A DNA stretch of 64,000 nucleotides from Sulfoacidibacillus ferrooxidans (GCF_022606465.1 NZ_JALBUF010000001.1:434001-498000); one strand, 5' to 3'. Positions 18,547-28,537 are shown, counted from the stretch's first letter. Notes: generated by a model from the sequence alone, not told the origin. A program made the numbers and translations.

Positions 18547-20217
18547 TTAAAATAACCCAGTCACTTGACCACTTTCGTCGAGATCCACTTTTAATGCATG
18601 TGGATGTTTGGGTAACCCAGGCATCGTCATAATATCTCCTGTGAGACACACTAAAAACTCTGCACCAAGCGATGGGCGAATGTCGCGAATCGTAATCGTG
18701 AATTCCTGCACATCACCTATAAGACTAGGATTATCAGAAAATGAATAAGGTGTTTTAGCCATACAAATGGGCAAGTTGCTCCACCCATGACGGTCACAGT
18801 CTGCCAACTGCCGCTTCGCTACGTCAGTAAATTGCACAGTTCGCGCTCCGTATACTTTTTTACAAATAATTTCAATCTTATTAAGTAAAGATTGCTCGAC
18901 ATCATAAATAGGTGCAAAGCTCATCTCGGAATGGTCGATTGTTTCCATAATAGCTCTCGCCAATTCCATACCGCCTGCACCACCTTTAGCAAATACTTCG
19001 GTAAGTGCTACACGAAAACCATGTTCTGCACATAGTTTCTCGACATGAGCAAGTTCGGCATCCGTATCTGTCGGAAAGCGATTGAGTGCTATAACAAACG
19101 GTACATGATACTCCGATACAATGCGTGCATGATGTGCTAGATTGGCAAACCCGCGCGTGATCGCAGCTAGATCCTCGATCGTGAGGTCCTTTTTAGGAAT
19201 GCCTCCATGGTATTTAAGAGCGCGCACAGTCGCCACAATCACAGCTGCGCTTGGTTCTAATTGACCACGTCGACACTTAATATCAAAAAATTTCTCAGCT
19301 CCTAAATCGGCTCCAAATCCAGCTTCTGTGACGACATACTCGCCTAGTTTTAACGCCATTTGCGTGGCAATCAGACTATTGCATCCATGAGCAATATTGC
19401 CAAATGGTCCACCGTGAATTATGGCCGGCGTATTTTCAATAGTCTGCACTAAGTTTGGGTGTATCGCATCTTTTAGCAATGCAGCAAGTGCACCCTGCAC
19501 GCCAAGATCAGAGACAGTCACCGGAACATTTTCATAGGTATAGCCAATGAGCATACGCGCTAAGGCATCCTTTAACTCTGTCGCATTTTCCACCAAACAT
19601 AACAACGCCATAATTTCCGATGCCACGGTGATGTCAAATCCAGCCTCGCGTGTCACGCCATTGCCTCGACCACCTAGACCTATAGCAACTTGCCGCAAAG
19701 ACCGATCATTGATATCTAATACGCGCCGCCATGTCACCCGATCCGGATCGATATGCAGTTCGTTGCCTTGGTACAGATGATTGTCAATTAGTGCAGCGAG
19801 TAAATTATGCGCTGTGGTGATCGCGTGAAAGTCTCCAGTGAAATGTAAATTAATATCGCTCATCGGGAGCACTTGGGAATACCCCCCACCCGCAGCCCCA
19901 CCTTTTAACCCGAAATTCGGTCCAAGGGAGGGTTCGCGAATGGCTGCTATCGCACGTTGCGACAATTTGTTTAGGGCTTGAGCAAGGCCAATCGTCACTG
20001 TAGATTTGCCTTCTCCAGCCGGCGTCGGACTCATCGCTGTCACAAGAATTAACTTTCCATCTGGATGATTTTTCATTTTTTCTAAAACGTCCACATGAAT
20101 TTTTGCTTTATATCGTCCATAGGGTTCCCACTCTTCGTCTGCTAACCCTAACTGTTTTGCAATCATCGCAATGGGAAGCATCGTCGCTTCCTGTGCAATA
20201 GCACTGTCACTTTTCAT
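18547..20217 (-). CDS. fhs: Formate--tetrahydrofolate ligase
   Basis: A 556-residue enzyme that makes 10-formyl-tetrahydrofolate from formate, THF and ATP. The ATP site SPTPAGEGKSTVTIG lies near residue 65 and the long family signatures GLKGGAAGGGYSQVLPM, FTGDFHAITTAHNLLAAL and EAGFGADLGAEKFFDIKC are intact. The length is standard. ATG at 20217 is used; a TTG directly before it is equally well placed relative to GAGGTGGG. It supplies one-carbon units, which fits the folate and methionine genes elsewhere in the window. Confidence 0.97.
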   Translation of the reverse strand: MKSDSAIAQEATMLPIAMIAKQLGLADEEWEPYGRYKAKIHVDVLEKMKNHPDGKLILVTAMSPTPAGEGKSTVTIGLAQALNKLSQRAIAAIREPSLGPNFGLKGGAAGGGYSQVLPMSDINLHFTGDFHAITTAHNLLAALIDNHLYQGNELHIDPDRVTWRRVLDINDRSLRQVAIGLGGRGNGVTREAGFDITVASEIMALLCLVENATELKDALARMLIGYTYENVPVTVSDLGVQGALAALLKDAIHPNLVQTIENTPAIIHGGPFGNIAHGCNSLIATQMALKLGEYVVTEAGFGADLGAEKFFDIKCRRGQLEPSAAVIVATVRALKYHGGIPKKDLTIEDLAAITRGFANLAHHARIVSEYHVPFVIALNRFPTDTDAELAHVEKLCAEHGFRVALTEVFAKGGAGGMELARAIMETIDHSEMSFAPIYDVEQSLLNKIEIICKKVYGARTVQFTDVAKRQLADCDRHGWSNLPICMAKTPYSFSDNPSLIGDVQEFTITIRDIRPSLGAEFLVCLTGDIMTMPGLPKHPHALKVDLDESGQVTGLF

Positions 20218-20315
20218 CAAAATCTACCCACCTCATGTTTAAGTAAAGTCACTTCATGAGTTTTATGGTATCGAAATATGATGTATTGTCAAACCAAAGG
20301 TTCGGCATACTGAGC

Positions 20316-20359
20316 TTGTTATCTCTAATTACTTCCGTTAGTATAGTAACAGACTATAC
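20316..20359 (+). promoter_or_regulatory. namA promoter with overlapping palindromic operator
   Basis: A -35 TTGTTA (20316-20321) and a -10 TAGTAT (20339-20344) stand 17 bases apart. A perfect inverted repeat GTATAGT-N5-ACTATAC (20341-20359) overlaps the -10 and the expected start site. NamA-type enzymes are often induced by electrophiles through HxlR- or MarR-type repressors, so a repressor site is likely. The regulator is not identified. Confidence 0.6.
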
Positions 20360-20393
20360 AATAGTTATAGAATCAAGAAAGGGGATTTTATTC

Positions 20394-21419
20394 ATGGCGC
20401 AATTATTTACCCCATATTCCATAAAAGACCTACATCTAAAAAATCGAGTCGTCATGGCACCCATGTGCCAATACTCCGTAACTGCTAAAGATGGTAAACC
20501 AAATGATTGGCATTTTGTTCATTACACAAGTCGTGCTGTTGGTGGAGCCGGTCTGATCATTACAGAAATGACTGATGTAGAACCCGATGGACGCATCACA
20601 GACTATGACTTAGGACTATGGTCAGATGAACAAATTCCGGCATTTCGCCATATCGTAGACTCCTGCCACACCTATGGAGCGAAGATTGGCATTCAGATCG
20701 CCCATGCTGGTCGCAAGGCAGAAGATGCTCCTGTACCCGTCGCTCCATCAGCCATTCAGTATCCTGGAGATCGTTACAAGATGCCACGTGCCTTAACCAC
20801 AGATGAGGTTAAGCGCTTAATTGAGAAGTTCGGTCAAACAGCAAAACGCGCGCTACAAGCTGGTGTCGATACTATCGAATTACACGGTGCACACGGTTAC
20901 CTTATCCATCAATTTCAATCACCACTAACCAACCAGCGTTCGGACGAGTACGGAAAAGATTTATCCCGTTTTGGCGTCGAGGTCATTCAAGCAGTCAAAG
21001 CCGAATTGCCAAGCACCATGCCATTATTGTTACGCATATCAGCCATTGAATACGTTGCTGGCGGATACGGTATAGACTATAGTATCGACATGGCAAAGCA
21101 GTATCAAAAAGCAGGCGTTGATATGCTGCATGTCAGCTCTGGTGGTGAAGGCCCCATCGGTTCAGCAGGTCGCCCAGGCAGCTCACCAGGTTATCAAGTA
21201 CCCCTAGCTAGAGCTTTGAAACATGCACTCACTATACCCATCATTGCTGTAGGGAGGCTGGAGGATGCAGCACTCGCTGAAGCGGTCATTGCAAATGAAG
21301 ACGCAGATCTTGTTGCTATAGCGCGTGGCATGTTACGCGATCCATACTGGGCACTTCATGCAGCCACTGATCTCAAAGAAACTCCAGATGCGCCAAAACA
21401 GTACGCGCGTGCGTTTTAA
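20394..21419 (+). CDS. namA: NADPH dehydrogenase, old yellow enzyme family
   Basis: A 341-residue FMN-dependent ene-reductase of the YqjM/NamA class, reducing alpha,beta-unsaturated carbonyls and nitro compounds. Motifs: VVMAPMCQYS (with the Cys typical of the YqjM group), HGAHGYLIHQFQSPLTNQRSDEYG, and the phosphate site IIAVGRLEDA. ATG at 20394 follows AAGAAAGGGGA and matches the family N-terminus MAQLFTPYSIKDLHLKNR; earlier in-frame codons lie inside the promoter. Confidence 0.93.
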   Translation: MAQLFTPYSIKDLHLKNRVVMAPMCQYSVTAKDGKPNDWHFVHYTSRAVGGAGLIITEMTDVEPDGRITDYDLGLWSDEQIPAFRHIVDSCHTYGAKIGIQIAHAGRKAEDAPVPVAPSAIQYPGDRYKMPRALTTDEVKRLIEKFGQTAKRALQAGVDTIELHGAHGYLIHQFQSPLTNQRSDEYGKDLSRFGVEVIQAVKAELPSTMPLLLRISAIEYVAGGYGIDYSIDMAKQYQKAGVDMLHVSSGGEGPIGSAGRPGSSPGYQVPLARALKHALTIPIIAVGRLEDAALAEAVIANEDADLVAIARGMLRDPYWALHAATDLKETPDAPKQYARAF

Positions 21420-21462
21420 CCCTCCACAACAGCATGGTGGGCTTGTAACATCATAACAACAC

Positions 21463-21506
21463 TACAGGTACAGAGTAGCTAGAAGTCTAGCTACTCTGTA
21501 CCTGTA
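21463..21506. terminator. Bidirectional 21-bp hairpin between namA and the S9 peptidase
   Basis: Arms of 21 bases (21463-21483 and 21486-21506, key bases ACAGGTACAGAGTAGC) pair perfectly with a very small loop, midway between two convergent genes. No strong T run follows, but position and stability support a shared terminator. Confidence 0.65.
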
Positions 21507-21520
21507 TACATGTGATGCAG

Positions 21521-23407
21521 TTATTTTAGTCCTGATACACCCACATAGCGATCAAGAAATGTGGCAATCTCTCCAAAAACCAAGATGCGGTTATGCAATT
21601 TCACTAAACCATGTCCTTCATCTTCTAAGCGAACGTACTCTACAGGGTGATTGCGCGCTCGTAACGCAGTAACGATGCCTTCTGCTTCCCCGATTGGAAC
21701 GCGTGGATCATTGGCACCGTGTGAAATGAACATCGGACACATGATATCATGAACGCGATGACTCGGTGCAATTTCATCAAAGAAATCCCCATCTTGTTCC
21801 ACCGTGCCATATTCAGGCTCTCGCAAGTGTCTTCGATATGGACTGGTATTTTCCATAAACGTGCGAAAATTAGCGATTCCCACGATATCAATACCCGCTG
21901 CAAAAAGTGTCTGATAATGTGTTACCGCCGCAAGAACCATAAATCCACCGTAACTACGCCCCATAACAGCGATACGCTCCTTATGTGCGTTGCCTTCTGC
22001 CACTAACCATTCTGTAGCTTTAGCAAGATCGGCCACCGAATCCATGCGTTTTCGCACGTCGTCCAAGTGCACATATGTGCGACCATATCCTGAACTCCCG
22101 CGAACATTGGGAACGAGAACTGCGTATCCCCGATGGACGAAGTATTGTAAAATCGGATTAAATTCATTGCGACTTTGAGATTCAGGGCCACCATGCACAT
22201 AGACAATGACTGACAAAGGGCCAGATGTTTCTGTCGGGCGATAATAGTAGGCTGGGATCATCCGACCATCAAAGGTAGGATAATGAATCAGCTCAGGTTC
22301 ATGAAATGCAGAACGTGGAAGGCCGGAAATTGCAGCATACGTCACACGCGTAACGGCGGTTGTATGATCCTCTTTTTCTTTCACATCTACAGCCCAAACT
22401 TCTGCACCTACACGTGGACTATTGTGTGATACGGCCAAACTAGTCGTATTTGGTTTCCACGATACATGCCCAATCACACCAGAAGGTAATCCCAGGATCC
22501 TCTGCGCACTCACTCCTTTTTCTGCGATGTTCGCGAGATCCATCACATATAGTTGTGATGTTCCGTCCTCGTTTTTACTGTATGCAAGCATTGAACCATC
22601 AGATGATGGTGTGAGTGTCTCCGCATCCCAATCATCTTCTGTTAGATAGGACCATGTTTTCTTTTCTACATCCATCATCGCCACACGCGTAAATTCACTA
22701 TCCTGATTGGTCGTAAAGAATATGTTTTTACCATCTTTAGAAAAGTGTAACGACCCGTAATGCGCCTCGCCATCGTGAGCAGTTAGCAAGATAAGCTCAC
22801 CTGTTTCAATGTTGACGAGGTACACATCGTTATTTAAATTGGTAAATGATCTCGACATCAGAACAAAGCGTCCATCCGGTGAAAACTTGTGTGCATGGTT
22901 GGTGTACTCGCTACGATGTACAAGCGTATGTGTCTCTGTATCAAGATCGTACAGATACACATCAAAATTGCGCCCATTGCGTTTATTGCTGGAATACGAG
23001 AAACGATGACCATCTGCAGACCAACCGCCAAACTGATACATATGTGCAGGATCATTCGTCACATTTCGAACAGCTATCCCTTCATAATCTGTAAGATACA
23101 ATTGAGCATTCTCTGTACCTGACATATCTGCGCTCATACATAATAGTTGTCCTTTGGGACACACATGAAAAGACATGATTCGATCCGGGAAGAAACTCAA
23201 CTGACGCGGCCATGGAGCATCTGCTGACAATGTCCAAATTTGAGGTGTACCTGTGCTATTGGATAGAAAAAATAGCATCTCTCCATCTGGAGAGTACACT
23301 GCATCTGTCGCTTGCTTGACCTCGATAAAACGTTGAACTGCAATGGGCAAGCTACTTACACCGTGCGCGTCATGCTGTTCATGCTCCACAAAAAGATCGT
23401 TAGTCAA
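21521..23407 (-). CDS. S9-family prolyl oligopeptidase-like peptidase
   Basis: A 628-residue serine peptidase or acylaminoacyl-peptidase. The N-terminal half is a beta-propeller with WD/TolB-like blades (YSPDGEMLFFLSN, WSADGHRFSYSSN, FSPDGRFVLMS, FSKDGKNIFF). The C-terminal alpha/beta-hydrolase domain has the triad in GRSYGGF (S485), HGANDPRVP (D567) and EDEGHGL (H599). The TTG at 23407 is chosen because GGAGGGAG lies eight bases upstream. No signal peptide, so it is cytosolic. It follows the HtrA gene on the same strand with a 42-base gap and may share its transcript. Confidence 0.9.
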   Translation of the reverse strand: MTNDLFVEHEQHDAHGVSSLPIAVQRFIEVKQATDAVYSPDGEMLFFLSNSTGTPQIWTLSADAPWPRQLSFFPDRIMSFHVCPKGQLLCMSADMSGTENAQLYLTDYEGIAVRNVTNDPAHMYQFGGWSADGHRFSYSSNKRNGRNFDVYLYDLDTETHTLVHRSEYTNHAHKFSPDGRFVLMSRSFTNLNNDVYLVNIETGELILLTAHDGEAHYGSLHFSKDGKNIFFTTNQDSEFTRVAMMDVEKKTWSYLTEDDWDAETLTPSSDGSMLAYSKNEDGTSQLYVMDLANIAEKGVSAQRILGLPSGVIGHVSWKPNTTSLAVSHNSPRVGAEVWAVDVKEKEDHTTAVTRVTYAAISGLPRSAFHEPELIHYPTFDGRMIPAYYYRPTETSGPLSVIVYVHGGPESQSRNEFNPILQYFVHRGYAVLVPNVRGSSGYGRTYVHLDDVRKRMDSVADLAKATEWLVAEGNAHKERIAVMGRSYGGFMVLAAVTHYQTLFAAGIDIVGIANFRTFMENTSPYRRHLREPEYGTVEQDGDFFDEIAPSHRVHDIMCPMFISHGANDPRVPIGEAEGIVTALRARNHPVEYVRLEDEGHGLVKLHNRILVFGEIATFLDRYVGVSGLK

Positions 23408-23449
23408 AGATATGTCTCCCTCCACCATCTGCTGCTTTACACTTCATCT

Positions 23450-24685
23450 TTACCCTTGCACATTGCCTGTAGACGGCGGATTAGACGGGACAGGTAGGTC
23501 CCCTAACTTCTCGCGCAACTCCAACTTCTGTTGTCCGCGGTATACAGTGATAATCACAGACTGGCCAGGTTGATAATCTTTCCACAATATCGCTTGCAGT
23601 GCAGTCACCCCTGTTACTGTATGTCCGTTGATGGCAACAATGACATCGCCGTGTTGCAAACCTGCACTTTTTGCACCTGCAGTCATCACTTTTACAATCC
23701 ACACACCATCATGAACGGGGACGTTGGGTTGATACTGTTCAGGTACCGCAGAAAGCGACTCGGCCTCTATTCCAATGGCCGCATGTACAGCGTGACCAGT
23801 AGTAAGAATTTGGTGAACGATCATTTTCACTTCATTAATCGGAATGGAGAAACCCATACCTTGAAATCCGTGCGCTACAATTTTGGAATTATTAATACCT
23901 ACCACTTCTCCTGCAAGATTACATAGCGGACCACCACTATTGCCCGGATTAATCACAGCATCTGTCTGCAATTCTGTCTGATCGCTGATCACGTCACCCG
24001 TAGCTTCATCAATCACAGGAACTGTACGCTGTGTCGCGCTAATCACACCCGCTGTCACAGAGTCTGCAAAATGCAGACCAGCCGGATTTCCAATTGCAAA
24101 AACCGCTTGTCCTGCTTGTAGAGTAGCTGAATTTCCTAGCTTTGCAACATTATTTGCTGAGAGATCACTGACTGGCACCTTTAGAACAGCTAAATCAGTA
24201 TAAGGGTCATCGCCCACGACCGTAGCTGTTACGTGAACCTTTCTCCCAATGACAACTACAACCTTAGCTGCCCCTTGCACCACATGGTAGTTTGTTACGA
24301 TATACCCTTTCTTACTAAAGATAACACCGGAACCGACACTCTCTTCTTGCAATGAAGTCATTCCAGTTGTGCTATTTTGCATCTCTTGATAGTTGAGGAC
24401 ACCGACTACTGCTGGCTCTACCTTTTTCACTGCCTGTACAATAGAATCATTGATCTTCACAGTAACCGGGCGTAGATTATGGTAACTCATATTTTGTAAA
24501 TTCGGACTAGATAACGCTGGAGATGGCAGAATATTAGCGTGCACCATCAACGGAACAGCCACCAACGTCGTAGCCGCTCCAACTGCCATCGAAAGGACAA
24601 TCTGTGCAATCCACTTGAGCGATGGGCGAACGCCAGCTGTGCGATTTTTAGTGGTGCGCTCTTGATCATCATTATAAAATCCCAT
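23450..24685 (-). CDS. HtrA/DegP-like S1C serine protease with PDZ domain
   Basis: A 411-residue membrane-anchored protease. The order is a cytosolic N-terminus, one membrane segment (about 25-48), a trypsin-like domain with H134 (TNYHVV), D164 (YTDLAVLKV) and S250 (NPGNSGGPL), and one C-terminal PDZ domain (GAKSAGLQHGDVIVAING). Bacillar HtrA proteins degrade misfolded exported proteins. ATG at 24685 follows GAAGGGGGATCC; an in-frame ATG eight codons earlier lies before this site. The tail ends in a Pro-rich stretch. Confidence 0.92.
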   Translation of the reverse strand: MGFYNDDQERTTKNRTAGVRPSLKWIAQIVLSMAVGAATTLVAVPLMVHANILPSPALSSPNLQNMSYHNLRPVTVKINDSIVQAVKKVEPAVVGVLNYQEMQNSTTGMTSLQEESVGSGVIFSKKGYIVTNYHVVQGAAKVVVVIGRKVHVTATVVGDDPYTDLAVLKVPVSDLSANNVAKLGNSATLQAGQAVFAIGNPAGLHFADSVTAGVISATQRTVPVIDEATGDVISDQTELQTDAVINPGNSGGPLCNLAGEVVGINNSKIVAHGFQGMGFSIPINEVKMIVHQILTTGHAVHAAIGIEAESLSAVPEQYQPNVPVHDGVWIVKVMTAGAKSAGLQHGDVIVAINGHTVTGVTALQAILWKDYQPGQSVIITVYRGQQKLELREKLGDLPVPSNPPSTGNVQG

Positions 24686-24814
24686 TTCGGATCCCCCTTC
24701 TTTCTGCATCTTGTGGTGATGTACAGTAACTACGTCCGATTATACGAATAAGTCACACGCTAGCTCAATTGTCTCTACGTAGTTGTCATAGACTGTTACT
24801 TATTCAACCAAAAT

Positions 24815-24861
24815 CATCCATAGAATGTGCAACTGTCCATGTACCGCACATTCTATGGATG
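24815..24861 (-). terminator. 16-bp hairpin terminator after the frameshifted aldo/keto reductase
   Basis: Arms 24815-24830 and 24846-24861 (CATCCATAGAATGTGC and its complement) pair perfectly. The following minus-strand sequence GATTTTGGTT is moderately T-rich. It lies 20 bases after the stop at 24882. Confidence 0.7.
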
Positions 24862-24881
24862 GCAGAAACCCTTGCTACGAT

Positions 24882-25800
24882 CTACTCCCAAGCCGATGGA
24901 TGCTTTAGACTGACTACATCCAAGTCTGCCGCTTTGGCGTTTAACTCCACCTGTTCGATATTTTTGCATCCTGGGATCACAGAAGTTACCGCTGGATGTT
25001 GCAAACACCAGGCAAGTGCCCATTGTGCCATATCGATTCCCGCCGGTACTTCCTTCTGTTTGATCTCTTCTACCTGTTGCAGTTGTGAGGCGATGAGCTC
25101 TGCTGGACGCTTGCCGCGCACATCATTTTGATCAAATGAAGCCGTTGGCTGATATTTTCCACTCAAAAATCCACTCGCTAGTGGCACGCGTGCCAACACA
25201 CCTAAATCCTGTGAAATACATGACGGAAATACACGCTCTTCCGGTTTTTGATCAATTCTGTTATAGACGACTTGAATAACCTTCGCGTGAATGTCACTTG
25301 CCTTATTGGTTTGATGAAGATTGTCATTATTTCCAAGCGATATCCCTAAGTGTCTAATCTTTCCGGCCAAGACTTGTTTATCAAGCAATGTCCACAAATC
25401 ATCCTGATCAAAAGAACCATCACTACCAGAGTGAAATTGATAGATATCTATGTAGTCTGTTTGTAACGCACGAAGTGAATCCTCCAATTGCTGTAGCACA
25501 ACTAGGAGACCATAGTTGCACACGACTCGCATGTCCACTGTACTTATGGCCAAACTTGGTTGCAATCACCCAGTCACCGCGCTCCCTGGCAATCGACTGT
25601 CCAATAAGCGATTCAGAGAGATGATCGCCATAGCACTCTGCCGTATCAATAAAATTGATTCCTAATTCTTTTGCTCGAGCTAACATGTCATCGACTTCGG
25701 ATTGTGTAAAATCCTTACCCCACTCGCCCCCAAATTGCCATGTTCCTAATCCCACGACCGATACTTTTAATTCCGTTTGTCCAAGTCTCCGATATTTCAC
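24882..25800 (-). pseudogene. Aldo/keto reductase, frameshifted
   Basis: Two overlapping reading frames together encode a complete aldo/keto reductase of about 305 residues. The first part (start GTG near 25800, after CGGGAG) covers VKYRRLGQTELKVSVVGLGTW, NFIDTAECYGDHLSE and ATKFGHKY. The second part resumes with VLQQLEDSLRALQTDYID and runs to SVIPGCKNIEQVE. The frame changes near 25500, where one surplus base (or two missing bases) separates LWSPS from VLQQLED. There is no homopolymer at the break. This is either a recent inactivating mutation or a sequencing error, since both halves are otherwise well conserved. Confidence 0.85.
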
Positions 25801-25888
25801 TGTGGTCACTCCCGCATGTTTATCATGATTACATCCTCTTACTAAATATAAGCATTACACTAAAATTCATTTTGAGCAAGTAGCCCCA

Positions 25889-25937
25889 CATAAAAACCAC
25901 GCTACGTGCACGAAGCGCGTAACGTGGCTTTTTATGT
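25889..25937 (-). terminator. cydAB terminator
   Basis: Arms CATAAAAACCACG and CGTGGCTTTTTATG with an inner CTACG/CGTA(A) pairing form a hairpin flanked by A and T runs, 14 bases past the cydB stop. It reads as an intrinsic terminator on the minus strand and may work both ways. Confidence 0.75.
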
Positions 25938-25950
25938 ATTCTTCGTACGC

Positions 25951-26964
25951 TCAATAATCCAAATGTCCACCTGGTTGCAAGCGATGTCGAAATACCCAGT
26001 ACGTCCATCCTTGATAAAGGATAATCACCGGAAGCAACGTCAAAGCAATGATCGACATCACCGTCAAAGAGTATGGACCGCTCGCGGCGTTATAGATCGT
26101 CAAGTTCCACAAGGGGCTAAGGGAACTGATCATGACGCGTGGGAAGAGATCAAAAAATACAGTCGCTACAGAAAAGGCAATAGCAGATGCACTAAAGATG
26201 AACGCCCAACCATCGTGTTCTGTATAGACAAGAAAGGGTACAGACAAAATAGACAGTGCGGCAAAGACAGGTAAGCTCCCCGGATCAAACCCAACCTTGA
26301 TAAAAATATCCGTTTCAAAGTAACTATAGATGACAAATAGAAACATGCCAATGGTCGTCCACACACCGATGCTCTTTGCCGCCTGACGTGCTCTATGTTG
26401 CATATCTCCCGTAAATCTTAGTGTGATAAACAGTGCTCCATGCAATAAACACATCAAAGTCAAACTAATGCCACCTAACAAGGCATAAGGACTCAATAAA
26501 TCCCAAAAGCTCCCTACATAGTTCATGTGACGATCGATGGGTACACCTCTCATCAGGTTCGCTAATGCAATCCCCCATAAGAAGGGAGGCAAAACACTCC
26601 CAGCAAATGCAGCCCAATCCCAAAAAGTTCGCCAACTTTCACGACTGAGCTTACTTCGAAATTCAAATGCCACACCACGCGCCATCAGTGCAATAAGCAG
26701 TAAAAAGAGCGCCACATAAAACCCACTAAACAATGTTGCATACCAGTTTGGAAAAGCAGCAAACATCGCTGCACCCGCTGAAACAAACCATACTTCATTG
26801 GCATCCCAGAAAGGGCCAATACTATTAATGAGTAATCTACGCTGTTCATCTGTTTTCCCAAGGAATGGTGAAATCATCCCTACTCCAAAGTCAAATCCTT
26901 CTAGCACAAAGAAACCCATAAACAGAAACGCAATGAGGATAAACCATACGGTATTTAAGTCCAT
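25951..26964 (-). CDS. cydB: Cytochrome bd ubiquinol oxidase subunit II
   Basis: A 337-residue membrane subunit with about eight to nine helices. The start VWFILIAFLFMGFFVLEGFDFGVG is the family signature, followed by GPFWDANEVWFV and ARGVAFEFRSK. With CydA it reduces oxygen to water with quinol. ATG at 26964 follows GGTGGGGTGAGGTTC; a GTG three codons earlier is less well placed. It starts 44 bases after the cydA stop. No cydCD genes are in the window. Confidence 0.93.
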   Translation of the reverse strand: MDLNTVWFILIAFLFMGFFVLEGFDFGVGMISPFLGKTDEQRRLLINSIGPFWDANEVWFVSAGAAMFAAFPNWYATLFSGFYVALFLLLIALMARGVAFEFRSKLSRESWRTFWDWAAFAGSVLPPFLWGIALANLMRGVPIDRHMNYVGSFWDLLSPYALLGGISLTLMCLLHGALFITLRFTGDMQHRARQAAKSIGVWTTIGMFLFVIYSYFETDIFIKVGFDPGSLPVFAALSILSVPFLVYTEHDGWAFIFSASAIAFSVATVFFDLFPRVMISSLSPLWNLTIYNAASGPYSLTVMSIIALTLLPVIILYQGWTYWVFRHRLQPGGHLDY

Positions 26965-27008
26965 GAACCTCACCCCACCAAAAACAAAATGTATTTCTTC
27001 ATCACTGA

Positions 27009-28409
27009 CTATGTTTCAAAAAGAGGTTGAACCGCGGATGTTGCATCCATTTCATCTGGACCAATTTCAGGATCAGGTCCTTTGCGAATAAACTTCACAA
27101 AAAGGAACACATCGACAACAGCAAATGCAGCATATACCGCACCAAATCCAAGAATGCTCATCAACACGAGTGGTGAACCAACAGTCGGCGAGATACTATT
27201 AGTTGTTTTTAGTAATCCAACCACCGCCCATGGTTGACGCCCCATTTCCGTCATAATCCACCCAGTGGAATTGGCGATTAACGGCAAGCCAATCATCCAT
27301 GGCATCAATTTTAAGAACCATTTTTCACGTAAGATATACTTATCTTCACGCAACCCTCGCAAAGCTCCGTATAAAGCGAGTACAATCATCAAAGATCCTG
27401 CGCCCACCATTACGCGAAATGTCCAGAATTCAATCCAAACAGATGGTACATAATTACCTGGACCATATTGTTTCACATACTTTGCCTGCAGTTCTTCAAT
27501 ACCTGGAACACTTCCATACGTATGGTTATACGATAGAATGCTGAGGACATAGGGAATCTTGATAGACCACGTATCGCGATGATTTTTTGAATCAATCCAC
27601 GCCACTAGTGTCCACGGTGCATGATAAGAACTGGTGTGCCAAAGTGACTCAGATGCTGCCATTTTCATTGGCTGAGCGTGAATTAAATGCTGCGCTTGCG
27701 CATGTCCTACGACGACTACCAACACGCTTGAGATCAATGCCGTAAAGATCCCTATGCGAAATGACTGGGCAAACATTGTTACCTCGCGTTTTCGCAACAA
27801 ATAATATGCACTGACTCCTGCGACAAAGAAAGCTCCTGTAGCAATTGCCCCTAACCACACATGAGGAAATTCTATTCTCAACTGTGGGTTGATCAGCAAT
27901 GAACCAAAGCTGCGCATTTCTGCACGCCCATGTGCCAACACATAGCCCACTGGCTCTTGCATAAAGGAATTTGCTGTGAGAATCCAAAAAGCAGATAAAC
28001 TTGTCCCAAGAGTCACCATCCATATCGTCAATAAGTGAACTTTAGGAGATAATTTATCCCACCCAAATAACCATGCTCCAATAAAGGCTGATTCAAGAAA
28101 GAAAGCAGCCAATGCTTCAATCGCAAGCGGTGGTCCAAAAACATCGCCAACAAATCGCGAATATGTAGCCCAATTCATTCCAAATTGAAACTCCTGCATA
28201 ATCCCTGTTACGACACCAATGGCAAAGTTAATCAAAAATAATTTGGCCCAAAACTGAGCCATCCTCCGATACATGCTATCTTTTTTAACGATATATAACG
28301 TCTCCATCACACTAATGAGAAAAACTAATCCGATGGTTAAAGGGACAAAGAAAAAATGATACACTGTCGTCATGCCAAACTGCCATCGGTCAAGCCATAC
28401 GGTATCCAC
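27009..28409 (-). CDS. cydA: Cytochrome bd ubiquinol oxidase subunit I
   Basis: A 466-residue subunit carrying the b and d haems. Motifs: WQFGMTTVYHFFFVPLTIG (first helix with the haem-ligand His), EFQFGMNWATYSRFVGD, GWDKLSPKVH and GRQPWAVVGLLKT. The Q-loop is short, as in the Firmicute/CIO-type enzymes. GTG at 28409 is selected because GGAGG stands seven bases upstream; the frame is open for nine more codons to a poorer GTG at 28436. Expressed with cydB for growth at low oxygen or under respiratory stress. Confidence 0.95.
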   Translation of the reverse strand: MDTVWLDRWQFGMTTVYHFFFVPLTIGLVFLISVMETLYIVKKDSMYRRMAQFWAKLFLINFAIGVVTGIMQEFQFGMNWATYSRFVGDVFGPPLAIEALAAFFLESAFIGAWLFGWDKLSPKVHLLTIWMVTLGTSLSAFWILTANSFMQEPVGYVLAHGRAEMRSFGSLLINPQLRIEFPHVWLGAIATGAFFVAGVSAYYLLRKREVTMFAQSFRIGIFTALISSVLVVVVGHAQAQHLIHAQPMKMAASESLWHTSSYHAPWTLVAWIDSKNHRDTWSIKIPYVLSILSYNHTYGSVPGIEELQAKYVKQYGPGNYVPSVWIEFWTFRVMVGAGSLMIVLALYGALRGLREDKYILREKWFLKLMPWMIGLPLIANSTGWIMTEMGRQPWAVVGLLKTTNSISPTVGSPLVLMSILGFGAVYAAFAVVDVFLFVKFIRKGPDPEIGPDEMDATSAVQPLFET

Positions 28410-28490
28410 AACCACACCTCCGCTGTTCACATCCACATGAGCACCAGCATAGTATGATCTAATTTATTCCTTTTATCCCTTTTACATTGT

Positions 28491-28537
28491 GTAAAGGAAG
28501 GCAAAAGAGGATTGTTCACTCTTTTGCCTTCCTTTAC
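28491..28537. terminator. 19-bp hairpin terminator between the carboxypeptidase gene and cydA
   Basis: Arms 28491-28509 and 28519-28537 (GTAAAGGAAGGCAAAAGAG and its complement) pair perfectly over a nine-base loop. It lies 36 bases after the M14 gene stop and 80 bases upstream of cydA, so it should isolate the two transcripts. Confidence 0.8.

Noticed and set aside
21521-24685. Protease cluster as a defence or toxin system
   Set aside because: S9 peptidase and HtrA are common housekeeping proteases with complete standard motifs; nothing suggests a defence role.
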